A DNA stretch of 64,000 nucleotides from Heterobasidion occidentale (lineage: Eukaryota; Basidiomycota; Agaricomycetes; Russulales; Bondarzewiaceae). The stretch lies in the NCBI GenBank assembly GCA_039111635.1, contig JBCAQO010000006.1, positions 2,542,001 through 2,606,000 on the forward strand. Direction: 5' to 3'. The notes below the pieces were generated by a model. It ran no database searches, had not been told where the DNA came from, and was given only the letters and a program-made list of their open reading frames with translations. Below, in pieces: positions 1 to 11,589 of the stretch (its first letter is position 1; the number at the start of each line of letters is the position of its first letter). A program made the translations under genes and the position numbers.

Positions 1-2467
1 ACCGTTTCTTTGAGCAAGACGCAAGGCTGGTTTCCGAAAACCACAGGACCATAGATGGTGGCGACGTAGGTATTTCCATGGCGCAAGTAGCGCTCGAACT
101 TGTGTACATTGTTCGCTCCCTTGCCGCCGCCACGTGTATGTTGGCTGTACACTGGATTGACGCTCAGTCGGCGAGGTCCCACACATAAGATGAGGGGGTC
201 CTTGAAGAATAATCAGTACGGATCGGACAGTAGAAAGAGTCTCGCTCACTTTCGACCGCACAGAGCCTTCGAACTCCGTGTTTCGCTGGACGGTGAAGTT
301 GAGAACAGTTTTTTTGTGCTCATGTTGAAGTAGCCCGAATAGTACTAATGGATACCGGGGGTCTCGTTGAGCAGCGTCTTGCGGCACATCCTTCAGGAAC
401 ACCGTTACCCTGGTGCCTGGCTGTAAACACGGAGGACGTCACATGAGAGCGTGCGAAGTAGGAAAACACAAACAAAAACGTACCCCGACTCCGGCACCCT
501 GCTCTGCACGCCTCCGAACAGCCCGCTCCGTTCGCTTGAAGTCCTCAAATTGGAAGATACGTGCGTAATCCCGAGGTAGATTTTCGTACGGATCCCAGGG
601 ACTCGTGCGGAATGAGCGCATGCCACGGTAACGCTGGAAACGTGTCCTGGCGGGCACATCTTTTGGGGTATCGATTTCGTCTGGAAATTCAAGGTCGTCC
701 TGCTCTTCACGTTGACGTGTGCGCCATGTGTCCAGCCTGGTGTAACGATAAGAATACAATGTGGTGTTGTGGGATCATAGGGAAATTACTCACTGTCGTT
801 CGTCCTCCTCGACATCGAGATCCTGGAAGGCTACGCTCTTCCGACTGGCGGCATCCTCGTGATTTTGATCAAAGACGGGCATATCTACCATCTCTTCTTG
901 CTCCATGGGATCCATCTCCTCGTCCTCACCTAACTTGCCCTCCGCGTCCTCATCCTCGTTTTCGTCGTCGCTACCATCGACAATCCACGCAGCCTGATAC
1001 TCGCTCATTCCCTTGGGTATCCGCTTCACTGCTTTCGGCGTCGTCCCGTTTTCTGCCTCTGGTAACTGAGAAGTTTCATCAACGCCATCTAGACCGTGCA
1101 TCTCCTCTTCTGTGGGCCATGTCTGCTCATTAGCCATGTCATCGGGATCATTGCTCGAGACCAATGAATCAGCATCCTCAGCACTGGGTTCCGCTAGAAG
1201 GACCGGCTCCACATCCATAGCATTTAGATGCCCAGGCTTTGAGGAACGTGGTAGTGGTGCTGAAACAATCTGTGGATAACATGAGTAACGCGGACAGCTC
1301 CCGAAATCAACATGAGATGACTCGCCTTGGATACTTGGAAGTCGCCAAAATTGGGCAAGTGAACAAGTCTGTCCGCGGAAAGTTGAGCACCCCTGATAAC
1401 ACCAGTGACAGCCAATTGCCCGTTTATCCACTCCACATCCTCTCCTAGGATCCATGTTCTACCATCCCTCCACCGTACATCTCTCGGCTTACCCTCCGCC
1501 AATACCCTTAACGCATTCAGTCGCTCAGGTCCGGCATTGAGGTCAAAAACTCTCATTTGTTCAGGAGAGAAATACTGCACGAAGGATAAGAGCGATTTGA
1601 CGATACCAGGTCGTGTCTTTGAATCTATTGGGAAGCCAGGGGCCACGACCGATACGACTTCAGGTAGACCCTGGGCTTGAAGGGTCCGCAGAAGCATGTC
1701 ACCCCATCCATCAACTTCAACGGCCGGTGATAAGGCAAAGACAACATAGTCGGCCACTTTGCAAGCATCGAGTGCAGCGTACAGGTCACGATAGGGAAGA
1801 TGAATGAATTGAATCGACGTTTTGAATCGTTCTGCTCTACATACCGGTAGACGTGGGCTCACTATATTGTATAGCGCATGGTCGTGTTTGGATGGACGTA
1901 CCTCAGCTTCCAGATTCCAAGCTCTGGCATGTAGTCCGTAGGGGTATCGATAGCCTCTGCAAGTACAGAGGCCACGGCGCGCGCACTGACGTCTTCGCTG
2001 AGTGGTATGATCGCGACGATCCGTGGTGCACCTCCTACACCATTGAAAACCCGGGTCGCGGAGACCAAGGCCTCTCGCTTTTTCAGTTGCGCCTGCTTTG
2101 CATTGTTACGCCTGTTCAGTTTGGATTGTGCTGCAGCATTTGAGGAGGGAGCTGCTTTTGGTGATTGACGAGAGATACGACCTGTATCAGGGTACCTCAA
2201 TCAATATACCGAGCAGCATTTCGTTGGATCCGCGCTCGAAGTTAAACCGATGCCTCGACAATAACAGAGATCGGGAAAGACCGAAGATTGTGTATAGAAC
2301 GGCCGCTCACCCTTCGAAAGTTCCTTCAATGACGACTTGGTTGCATGTTTGGATTTGAAGGATTTGTTGGTCTACATTGCAGAACGTTTTGCATGATGAA
2401 TGCGCGTGAGAGTCATATACGACTATACCTGTTTTAGTGTTGGTCGATGGTGAAAAGCTTCTGGCAT
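1..2467 (-). CDS. TSR1: Ribosome biogenesis protein TSR1 (3'-partial)
   Basis: TSR1 is a GTPase-like factor needed for late 20S pre-rRNA/40S maturation in nucleolus and cytoplasm. The start ATG is at 2467; exon 1 (2467-2429, MPEAFHHRPTLKQ) joins exon 2 (2371-2311, TNKSFKSKHATKSSLKELSK) and exon 3 from 2181, all with GT-AG junctions in phase. The FKSKHATKSSLK block is the family hallmark. Downstream come the divergent GTPase-like region, the AARP2CN-type segment (VTGVIRGAQLSADRLVHLPNFGDFQVSKA region near 1320), an acidic stretch (about 900-1000), and the conserved DTPKDVPAR and KSFRTSPWDPYENLP-like motifs (about 570-700). The reverse strand of bases 1-60 still reads as conserved C-terminal sequence (IYGPVVFGNQPCVLL), so the last residues lie outside the window. 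The neighbouring carrier gene ends 422 bp upstream of the start. Identification is secure; internal exon borders are approximate. Confidence 0.92.
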
Positions 2468-2888
2468 GATGCAAAAGCACAATTCGTCGCTGTACCTTCT
2501 GGCAGTTCGAGGATACTAGAAACGAGGCTGAGAGAAATGTCAAATGAAAGCAAATGAGCCGAAGTCGAAGTCCTCCAAAATTGCTGTCACGTGGTCCCTT
2601 GACTTCAGGCTCGAGCAATTGCAGATATGTCGACCCAATGGTCAAGGACCATTCTATGTCATTAAACTTGGGAGCGTAGGAGCTTATAGTGCTTGTTGTC
2701 AAATGGTCCAAGACTGTACGAGATCTAGGAACTCCGTACTACGCATGTAAACAATTCGTCGATCGTGTAAATTATACTCAGCAGCAGCGCACAAAGTTCA
2801 AGAAATCCGCAGAAAGTCAAATCTACACAAAAGATTATAGCACACTCTATATACAGTACCGCCGCACGTCCTAACACATCACATATTG

Positions 2889-4142
2889 TCACCAGGAATT
2901 AAGTAAACGATTTGCCATCTCGAAGCCAAGGAACGTGGCGCCATTGGCGAAGGGAGACCTGCAAAAAGCCCGCAGTCAATAAGACTTCCTCGACGTGGCG
3001 GGTATCTGTTTTACGCACCGGATCAGCGTGGGGCCCAGCCCTCTAGTAAATGCACCGATGCCCTCCGATCGCCAGATCGTGCGCACGCAGTGCAGTGAGG
3101 ATTTGTACTTTTGACCATCTGCAGCGGAAAACCCGTCCGTCTGCATCCGAGATTTAATCATGTCTATGGGGTATATCACTGCCCAAAGCTAAGCTGGAGT
3201 TAGTATGACACAAAGAGCGCCTAGATCAAACGGAACGCGTACTGCGTAACCAGCCGCTGCGCCGTAGAGCACGGCCTTTGCTGGGCTAATCTCGTCTCGC
3301 CGGATGCCCTTTTGCGCCATCTCACGCTGGACCAATTTCTCGTATGCCCAGAAGTAAATGCCATATCCGGACGCCTCCCGGAGCAAGGTCACATTTTGAC
3401 CCTTGTAGATCCCTGCGATCCCATGGGAAGAGTAGATTTTCTTCATGGCATCCCAAGGACCACGGTATACAGGGTTCGAGTTCGACTGGGTTTGTAGCCC
3501 TGCAAAAAGTAAGGCAGAGTTAAAATTACCTCATAACTGCTGAAAAGAGTACGCACGGATACGTATATGTTCCACCGGTCCTGACACGACACCATTTCCT
3601 AGACCTGCCAGCACACCGGCCGCAACCAATTGAGAGCTGGTCAACGTCTTACCATCAGGGCCGCCTGAACCAGCTCGGATGTTGCGTTCGGCAAAGAATC
3701 GCTTCACGTATTCCAGGACGCCAAACTGGATGGAAACGCAGACACCAATTCCCAGGAGAGGCGTTAGGGTGCCCTGTATACAAATGACCGATTATGAGCG
3801 GCGAGCATGCACAGGCAACCTATTGATATACCTTGTAAAATGCGAGAGGGCCCTCATTCTTCAAGATTCCGCCTGCGCAGTCAAGCATGCCATTGTACGT
3901 CCCCTTCGCTGACGTTTGCATACGCTGTAGAGCATTGGGAGGCGATTTAGGTAGGTGGCCCACATAGAACGAAATAAACAAGGGCGCTTACCACTTTGAC
4001 TATGTCAAATGGCTGGCCAACCAGTACCTTGTGGTGTCATGACAGATAAGTACGAAGAGCACATGCACATGTGGAGCGAGGCGAATACCTGGGCAATACC
4101 TCCGGCTGTGCCTGCTGTAAGGTCCTTGGCTGTTTTCGACAT
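2889..4142 (-). CDS. YMC1: Mitochondrial carrier, YMC1/YMC2-like
   Basis: Inner-mitochondrial-membrane solute carrier of the SLC25 family. The start at 4142 gives MSKTAKDLTAGTAGGIAQV, followed after an intron by VLVGQPFDIVKV (repeat 1 PxDxxK signature, about 4010-4040). Repeat 2 carries GPVEHIRIR (about 3575), then GIYKGQNVTLLREASGYGIYF. Repeat 3 has ALWAVIYPIDMIKSRMQTDG (about 3140-3190), then GIGAFTRGLGPTLIR. The last exon (from about 2960) encodes SPFANGATFLGFEMANRLLNSW and stops at 2889. The G-x-GPT and FANGATF blocks and overall order match the yeast Ymc1/Ymc2 branch, linked in the literature to oleate and glutamate metabolism. The exact substrate cannot be read from sequence. At least four introns are needed; all junctions examined are GT-AG. 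No frameshift was seen here. Confidence 0.9.
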
Positions 4143-4261
4143 CTTATGATCGTCTTGTCGTCGTACAGCAAGTCGAGTCAACAAGGAGTGAAGGGAACAA
4201 TCAGGCCAGCCAGCCGACAGCCAATCAGCACAGCTGTCGTCCAAATTTCATCGAAGAATTT

Positions 4262-4320
4262 ATAGATGCGATAAGATTAGATGTTAGATAAGATTATACC
4301 AAATTAGATTAGATTAAGTA
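4262..4320. repeat. AT-rich GATAAGATTA / ATTAGATTAGATTA repeats
   Basis: The decamer GATAAGATTA occurs twice within 30 bp and is followed by ATTAGATTAGATTA. It is a short low-complexity tract between the start of the carrier gene and the 3' side of the next minus-strand ORF. Confidence 0.6.
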
Positions 4321-4395
4321 GATGTCCGCCATCCAGACTGTTCCGTTCGCCGAGGCGACACTGCAAAGCGAAACACCATCTGTTGTCCATAGCTA

Positions 4396-4617
4396 CTACA
4401 ATTTCGCTTTTTCCTTCGTTCTTGGTCGGCCCTTCCGGAAACGATCCAATAATACAACGTCCGCAGCCCACCATCGGTCCTGCGCCTCCTTTGATTCCCT
4501 CTTCCACGCTTCTGCAATGGCCTGTGCAATTGATATTGTTGGCGAGGCAGGAGCAGGAGGGTGCGAGTGTTTATTAGGTTTAGGGGATGGAGAGGGAGGT
4601 TTGGAATCGTGCGCCAT
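4396..4617 (-). CDS. Hypothetical small protein (weak)
   Basis: A 73-codon ORF starting MAHDSKPPSPSPKPNKH, with a proline/serine-rich head and then a likely helical, charged stretch ISIAQAIAEAWKRESKEAQDRW ending in a basic tail RKGRPRTKEKAKL. The middle faintly resembles the helix-2/3 part of a fungal HMG box, but the N-terminal part of that domain is absent. Immediately before the ATG the minus strand reads CTAAT...TTCACAG, a good branch point plus 3' splice site, so this may be an internal or terminal exon of a longer gene. Alternatively it is a small gene driven from the TATA element about 105 bp upstream. No firm function. Confidence 0.3.
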   Translation of the reverse strand: MAHDSKPPSPSPKPNKHSHPPAPASPTISIAQAIAEAWKRESKEAQDRWWAADVVLLDRFRKGRPRTKEKAKL

Positions 4618-4721
4618 CTGTGAATTAGGTGATTAGCACGGCGCCGACAGCGTTAGAGTGAAGGGATATCGCACACTGTCATATGGGGTCATTAATGATC
4701 TCCAGCGGCCATTGGCATGAC

Positions 4722-4729
4722 CTTTTATA
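4722..4729 (-). promoter_or_regulatory. TATA box candidate (TATAAAAG)
   Basis: Minus-strand TATAAAAG about 105 bp before the ATG of the small ORF at 4617. It could be its core promoter, but the same gap also looks like intron sequence ending in CACAG, so the call is tentative. Confidence 0.35.
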
Positions 4730-5694
4730 AGGCGAGCAATTGTGGCACGCGGGTGAACATGGCCAAGTCCTGCTGTGGCTGGGACACACGGCTCCATCTG
4801 TTAGAAGGTAATCCCGCTGGTATGTCTCAGCCTAAATAGGAAGGTTGAAAGGAGGAACAGATTGAAGGGGAAGCGTTGAGGCGATGTCAGTCGCTTATAG
4901 AGACCAAAAGGCGTGGAGAAGATCAAAGCGTGTTCGCAACCATTGAGAGCCCAAAACTACTACAACGAGGCGCGTTCTTTGTGAGGATGCAGCACGGCCG
5001 AAGAGAGGCAACGCGTTCAGGGAGGATATGCCTGCACTACCCCTGCAGGCAAGAACCAGATGGCTGGGCCACGCGCACATCTGCGCCCACAGGCCGTCAG
5101 ATGGAATGAGGTAACCAGAATACACGCACCATGGGGGGAATTAGAATGGAAGTAGTGCCGACTGGCCTTTCACACGTACTTATTCGCGACTGACCTTAGA
5201 CGGTCCTTTTTGCGACAACCGCATCGAGCAACTTGAAAGGATGTTCCACGATGTCCATTTTTTCCTGCGTCTCATATGTCGCATGACAGATACCACATCG
5301 ATCGGTGATATTTGGAGCAAGCAGCACTTTAGCCGCACGCGACCAGATAGTATGGCCTATATTTGCACGGACAATGAAGAGAAACCACATCGAAGCACAG
5401 AACAAGAGGATCTGTTCCCAACGTATACTCCTCGCGCGATAATTGAGACGAGTCAACGAGACAAGCCGCACGTCGCAGAAGCAAAAGCCCTGCAAATGAA
5501 GCTGAAGTGTCAGGTGAAACACATAGTTGGTTGATTTATCATGCTCTTCCTAACGTGCTCACTAATCGCCGACCCCCTCCGACCCCAGACATGTCCCTCA
5601 GCACTAAAAGCTCCGACGACCATCCTTTTCTGTCGAACCAAAGCAGATCTTCAAGATTCAAGGACTCACTTCCATCGTGAAAGCGCGCTTGAGG
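4730..5694. other. Stretch without a firm gene
   Basis: Between the weak small ORF and NPY1. A minus-strand ORF near 5196-5522 (containing IVRANIGHTIWSRAAKVLL and a CGICHATYE segment) is the only suggestive reading. It has no recognised family and no supporting exon structure. The plus strand just before 5695 stays open in the NPY1 frame back to about 5635, so an upstream NPY1 exon or alternative start is possible. Confidence 0.4.
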
Positions 5695-7414
<1,720 letters not shown>

Positions 7415-8130
7415 TCTTAGATCTATGATCGAGGTCGGAGTATACGACTAGTATACGGCCTGTTTTTGCTTTTGTTTTTTTGTTTTACACCTGGTTAGTA
7501 CCTGGCCGGATTTACTCGGCGTTTTTTTTTCGAATTCGCATAGAAACTATAATCACTTCCTCCGGTGCGCAGACTGGCAAATAACGCTGGTCCTTGTTCT
7601 CCACGCAAATTCTATACAGTCTCTGGACACCGGCCGGACCCTGGTGTGAACTCCACGAAGCTCGGCCGGAGCTGGGTGGGGCCTGGACCGATCCGGAGAG
7701 GTTTATTTAAATGAAAATTATTTGAACGTGATCGCGAGAAAACAAATTGTGAGAAAAAATGCTCTTGGCCTTGGTCCACCTTGGTCTCAACCTGTCCCCA
7801 CCCTCATCGTAATACGGAGCCATGGCCCCTCGATCCTGGACGAATGGCGCCGATTTTCACTTCGAATTTCGCGGTACCTTGAGCGGAGGGCGTATAAATA
7901 TCGCAGACGGTGAGCTAGAAGGACTTCCAACCCCCTCACGATCCTCCGAAGCTCGACGGTCACGTCCTGTCTCCAAACGCGCATCCCTCGCTTCCTATAC
8001 ATTCCTTTACGGTATCACTTGGGTGTTTCTGCTGAGGTTGTCTGACGACTCTCTTGTCCTCGAAACATTTAAGGGCCCCCCTGCTCTCGCTGCTCTCTAT
8101 ACATTCATTACCCCACCTCCCTCCATCGAC
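7415..8130. other. Intergenic region, chitinase promoter side
   Basis: 716 bp between NPY1 stop and the chitinase ATG. It holds a T-rich stretch (about 7463-7530, probable NPY1 3' processing region) and the TATA element at 7893. A pyrimidine-rich stretch immediately precedes the ATG at 8131. No coding pattern was recognised. Confidence 0.6.
7893..7900 (+). promoter_or_regulatory. TATA box candidate (TATAAATA)
   Basis: TATAAATA lies 238 bp before the chitinase ATG, plausible for a basidiomycete secreted-enzyme promoter with a moderate 5' leader. Confidence 0.45.
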
Positions 8131-9613
8131 ATGATCTTTCCTTTGAGCTTCTTGCTCGTAGGTGCTGCCTTCACCAGCGCACTTCCTGACCCCACGTCGG
8201 TTCTCACCGATCTGGATTGCGAGTCGGGTAGCGATCTGGTTGCCGCCAGTGGTACGCAGGATGGCACTCGGCCGACGTTCCACTCTCCGTGTCAGTTGGG
8301 AGAAGTATACGCACATGACGTATGCCTTCGCGTGAGTACAAGTGACCCATCCCTTCGTTAGTCGCCGACTGACCCATCTCTTCAGCGAGACGACTCCCGA
8401 TCCCACAAGTTGTCCCTCGCTAACTCTGACGAGCAGCTCTTGCCTGAGTTCGTCAAATCGGCTCATGAACATGTACGTCGCTGCTTCCGACGTCCGTTGC
8501 TTGCTCATCCTAAGACACATGCGTAGGGAGTCAAAGCCTTGGTATCCATCGGCGGATGGACCGGAGGTTTATACTTTTCTTCTAATGTCGGGGACGCCAT
8601 CAATCGCACGATTTTTGTCAACACTGTTCTCGACATGGTGACAACGTATGGCCTCGATGGTATCGATATCGAGTACGTGTCCAACGTTCATCCTCTGAAG
8701 ATTTTTTCTAACATCTTTTTCTTTAGCTGGGAATACCCCAACAAGCTCGGCGTAGGCTGTAACGTCGTCAGCCCAAGCGATACAGCCAACTTGCTTCTCT
8801 TCCTGCAAGAACTTCGTGCCCACCCTCTCGGCTCCACTTTGATCGTCACCGCTGCGTCTTCGATCACACCGTGGGTCGACGAGAATGGCAATGCCTCGAC
8901 CGACCTGAGCGGCTTCGCCTCTGTTTTCAACTACGTCGCCATCATGAACTACGACATCTGGGGCTCCTGGTCCAATGCTGTGGGCCCTAACGCCCCTCTC
9001 GACGATGCTTGTGCCTCTCCCGCAAACCAAGCTGGCTCGGCTACGTCGGCCGTGCAGGCATGGAACGCGGCAGGCATCCCGCACGACCAGATCGTTCTCG
9101 GTGTACCTGGCTACGGACACGTTCCGTGTCAGCACAGCCGCTGCTCTCCCTGACGGAGCTGACGGAGCCCTGGCGAGCTATCCTGCCTTCAACAAAGCGG
9201 ACAGCCCTTGGGCGACCGCTGGGACGACGCGAACCCCGGACCGGACGTCTGCGGGAACGCACAGGGCGCAGGAGGAGTGTTCGACTTCTGGGGCTTGGTA
9301 GATGGCGGGTTCTTGAACGACAACGGGACTGTCGCTGCAGGGATCGCATATGCATTCAACGAGTGCAGTCAGACTGTAAGCGGATCCGCACAGGTCTTCA
9401 TTGAGAAACACGCTAACCATGATCGTCGTGCAGCCGTTTGTCTACAACCCGACTTCTCAAGTCATGGTCTCTTACGATAATGCCGATTCATTCGCTGCCA
9501 AGGGCAAGTTCATCAATACCCTTGGTCTGCGCGGATTCGCGATGTGGGAGGCCGGAGGTGATTTCAAAGACATCCTCGTCGATTCTATTCGCTCTGCTGC
9601 CGGTTTCGCTTGA
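8131..9613 (+). CDS. Secreted GH18 chitinase (multiple frameshifts in this sequence)
   Basis: Family 18 endo-chitinase. The ATG at 8131 starts a signal peptide (MIFPLSFLLVGAAFTSA). Conserved blocks in order: YAGWHSADVPLS, WEKYTHMTYAFA, KLSLANSDEQLLPEFVK, ALVSIGGWTGG (about 8545), catalytic GLDGIDIEWEYPN split by an intron near 8672-8727, VAIMNYDIWGSWS (about 8935), IVLGVPGYGH, GGVFDFWGLVDGGFL, and GLRGFAMWEAGGD near the stop at 9613. The motif reads DGIDIEWE, so the usual third Asp of DxxDxDxE is Glu and the proton-donor Glu is kept. As given, the gene cannot be read through. Breaks are needed at about 8251, 8287, 8407, 9120 and 9208; four of the five equal one missing base in a short homopolymer. 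All functional blocks survive, so a sequencing artefact is likelier than a pseudogene. Confidence 0.9.
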
Positions 9614-9872
9614 AGCCCTTGAGGCTCAAGCACTCATCGCTACACATCATGGGATTATCTTACAAGCAGTGTCCTTTTAATAACTACTATTTAATCGATG
9701 CCGCGTTTATTGTTATATTTTTATCTCTAGTACGATCCAGGTGTCTCAAAGTTCCAGCCTCGCGTCTTTGTGAAAACCATCGACTGTCCGTCGGATATCG
9801 TGATCAACTAAGAGAGGGATTGGATACTGTGCGCCAGCGATCATCGGTGAAACCACCGGGCCGTCCTCATAT

Positions 9873-10369
9873 TTGAGTGACTTGGCCAAGACTGGTCGTG
9901 TATGGATCGGCATCACCGTCACATTCAGCGCTGCGTGTTTTGGAGGCTGCATTGGACTGGCGAACTGGTTTTATTTCCTGTCACAAGCTGAGAAGTACCT
10001 GTGGTGCATTTCCTGCATCTTCATCGCCGCTCTTCCTGTCATCCTCATTTTTATATACTTGCTTGTCTATTTTTTTTCGCCAGTCCTTTTCGCATCGGTT
10101 GAGGGCGGCATTGTGGCCGATTCGAGGCCACTGCTGGTACTATTGTTGCGCTAATTGTCCTCGCTTGTATGCGTCTGAGGGCATTTTCCTTCGAAGCGTA
10201 CCTATACATTGCCATTGATTTCTGGGATCAGCATTCGTTCATCATTCTTCTATTCGTAGCTTGCTTTCCTAACGTCGTCCTTGACTCGATTCTATCCCAA
10301 TCTCACAAGTCAGTTCTCCACGCGCATATAGCCTTCTTGGTCATGGTATCAACAGATTGCAGGAGATAG
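9873..10369 (+). CDS. Putative small membrane protein (weak, one frameshift)
   Basis: Two overlapping plus-strand frames together read as a hydrophobic polypeptide: WIGITVTFSAACFGGCIGLA, then a long hydrophobic stretch (IFIAALPVILIFIYLLVYFF), then after a frame change at about 10121 GTIVALIVLACMRLRAF and FIILLFVACFPNVVLDSIL. One extra T at 10121-10122 would fuse them, the same defect as in the neighbouring genes. No ATG is visible at the left end (the open frame begins at TTG), so the start is uncertain. No family recognised; it may be a degenerate or intron-containing gene. Confidence 0.3.
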
Positions 10370-10424
10370 TACATACGTATATTACAGCCTCTGACATATG
10401 ATACACGACCTTATACTCATTCTC

Positions 10425-11032
10425 TCAAAGCAGACTTTTGATGACATTGTCACCCTCGACGAGAATGCAAGGTCCGCCGTAGATGACCCTGTCAGAAAGG
10501 CCGTTGTCCTTGATGTATGAGATGACAGCTTCGTCTTCCGCACCAGGTTGAAGCCAGAGCGCCGGTACTGACAAAGCTTTGGCCTGCTCAAGTAGACCAA
10601 GAGTGACCTGAAGGAAACAGATAAGACGATGGGTGCTGGGGGACGAGGGGGAGGGAAACCGTATCAAAGAAAGCATGCGTACCTTGGGGTTCGTTATGAT
10701 GCTGACAGAGATTTCGGAAGGAGACGCAAGATCTCCTAGGGTCCGCACGGCTGTGATCCCCTCCAACTCGATTCTTTCTGTAGCCGATAAGTGCCATGGT
10801 TTAAAGGGTATCAAATAGAACATACGGGGTGTACGGGTGTGACTGGCTTGTCCCTAGCCTGATACCATTTCAAGACCTGTAAATCGTATGTGCGCATGGT
10901 CTAGTACACGACATTCGACTTCGATGACCAACTGACCTTGGTACCATACTTGGATGTGTCCTTCGATGCGCCTACAACCGCAAATTTGGGTGAAGACAGG
11001 AAAAGTTTCTGTATCTCGTTGGTCAAAACCAT
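10425..11032 (-). CDS. CoA-binding domain protein (YccU-like, CoA_binding_2)
   Basis: Rossmann-fold protein of the small CoA-binding family; its cellular role is not well defined. The start at 11032 gives MVLTNEIQKLFLSSPKFAVV, then GASKDTSKYGTK (nucleotide loop). The next exon is VLKWYQARDKPVTPVHP, then after an intron LEGITAVRTLGDLASPSEIS, SVSIITNPK, intron, and VTLGLLEQAKALSVPALWLQPGAEDEAV with IYGGPCILVEGD, stopping at 10425. The WLQPGAED and GGPC motifs are diagnostic. Directly after the third intron the frame would read KESSWRG unless one C is added at about 10769, which gives the expected PKESELEG. About 150 residues, normal for the family. It is divergent from the cysteine-synthase gene, 557 bp apart. 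Confidence 0.87.
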
Positions 11033-11589
11033 GGTGAAGAGAGAGAAGATGAGAGGTGCTGATGGGGCGTGGGAAAAAGGACAGTATGGATTGTGAGCTT
11101 ATAAAGTCTGTCAGTTCGGTGATGGCACAAGGCTCACCAAGCTTCTCTGTCTTCACTGCGTATCGGAGCAGTCAAATGTAGCCGGTATGAGGCGATAGTG
11201 TCGTTTTATCACCACTCAAGGCCATTAGATCAGGCCTGACCATGTGATACGAACTGAAAGTGTATGCAAGAGAAGCTTGGGCACCATGAGATGACAGAGC
11301 ACTTTGGTAACCACCGGCTCATCGCCAAATGCTGTCGAGTATACGTGGGTTCAAGCAGATTGTCCACTCACAACACGAGAAAGAGAAGATATCCTCGAAA
11401 CTTAGGCCCGCCCCACGTGATTGCTACGCGAGGCCTCAGAAGCGCGCCTCGCGGCGGATGTGCGCACACTTCATCTCGACTCACCTCTCTGGTGTCCCAA
11501 AAATCTTTCCTTCACTTCTTTCCTTCTGCCAGCATACTGCTGCTTGGCCATTTCGTACTATATAAGTTATCGACCGCACTACTGCTGTA
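11033..11589. promoter_or_regulatory. Divergent intergenic promoter region
   Basis: 557 bp separating the starts of the CoA-binding protein (minus) and the cysteine-synthase-like gene (plus). It presumably carries both promoters. The right end is pyrimidine-rich and contains a TATA element at 11559. Confidence 0.55.
11559..11566 (+). promoter_or_regulatory. TATA box (TATATAAG)
   Basis: TATATAAG 31 bp before the ATG at 11590. This spacing implies a very short leader if 11590 is the true start. The first exon with its membrane anchor supports 11590. Confidence 0.55.

Noticed and set aside
3466..3490. B-box-like GGTTCGAGTTC suggesting a tRNA gene
   Set aside because: No A box at a proper distance and no cloverleaf; it lies inside the mitochondrial carrier gene.
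8131..9613. Calling the chitinase a pseudogene
   Set aside because: The breaks match the same homopolymer shortening seen in essential genes such as CTR9 and ADA2, so artefact is the better explanation.
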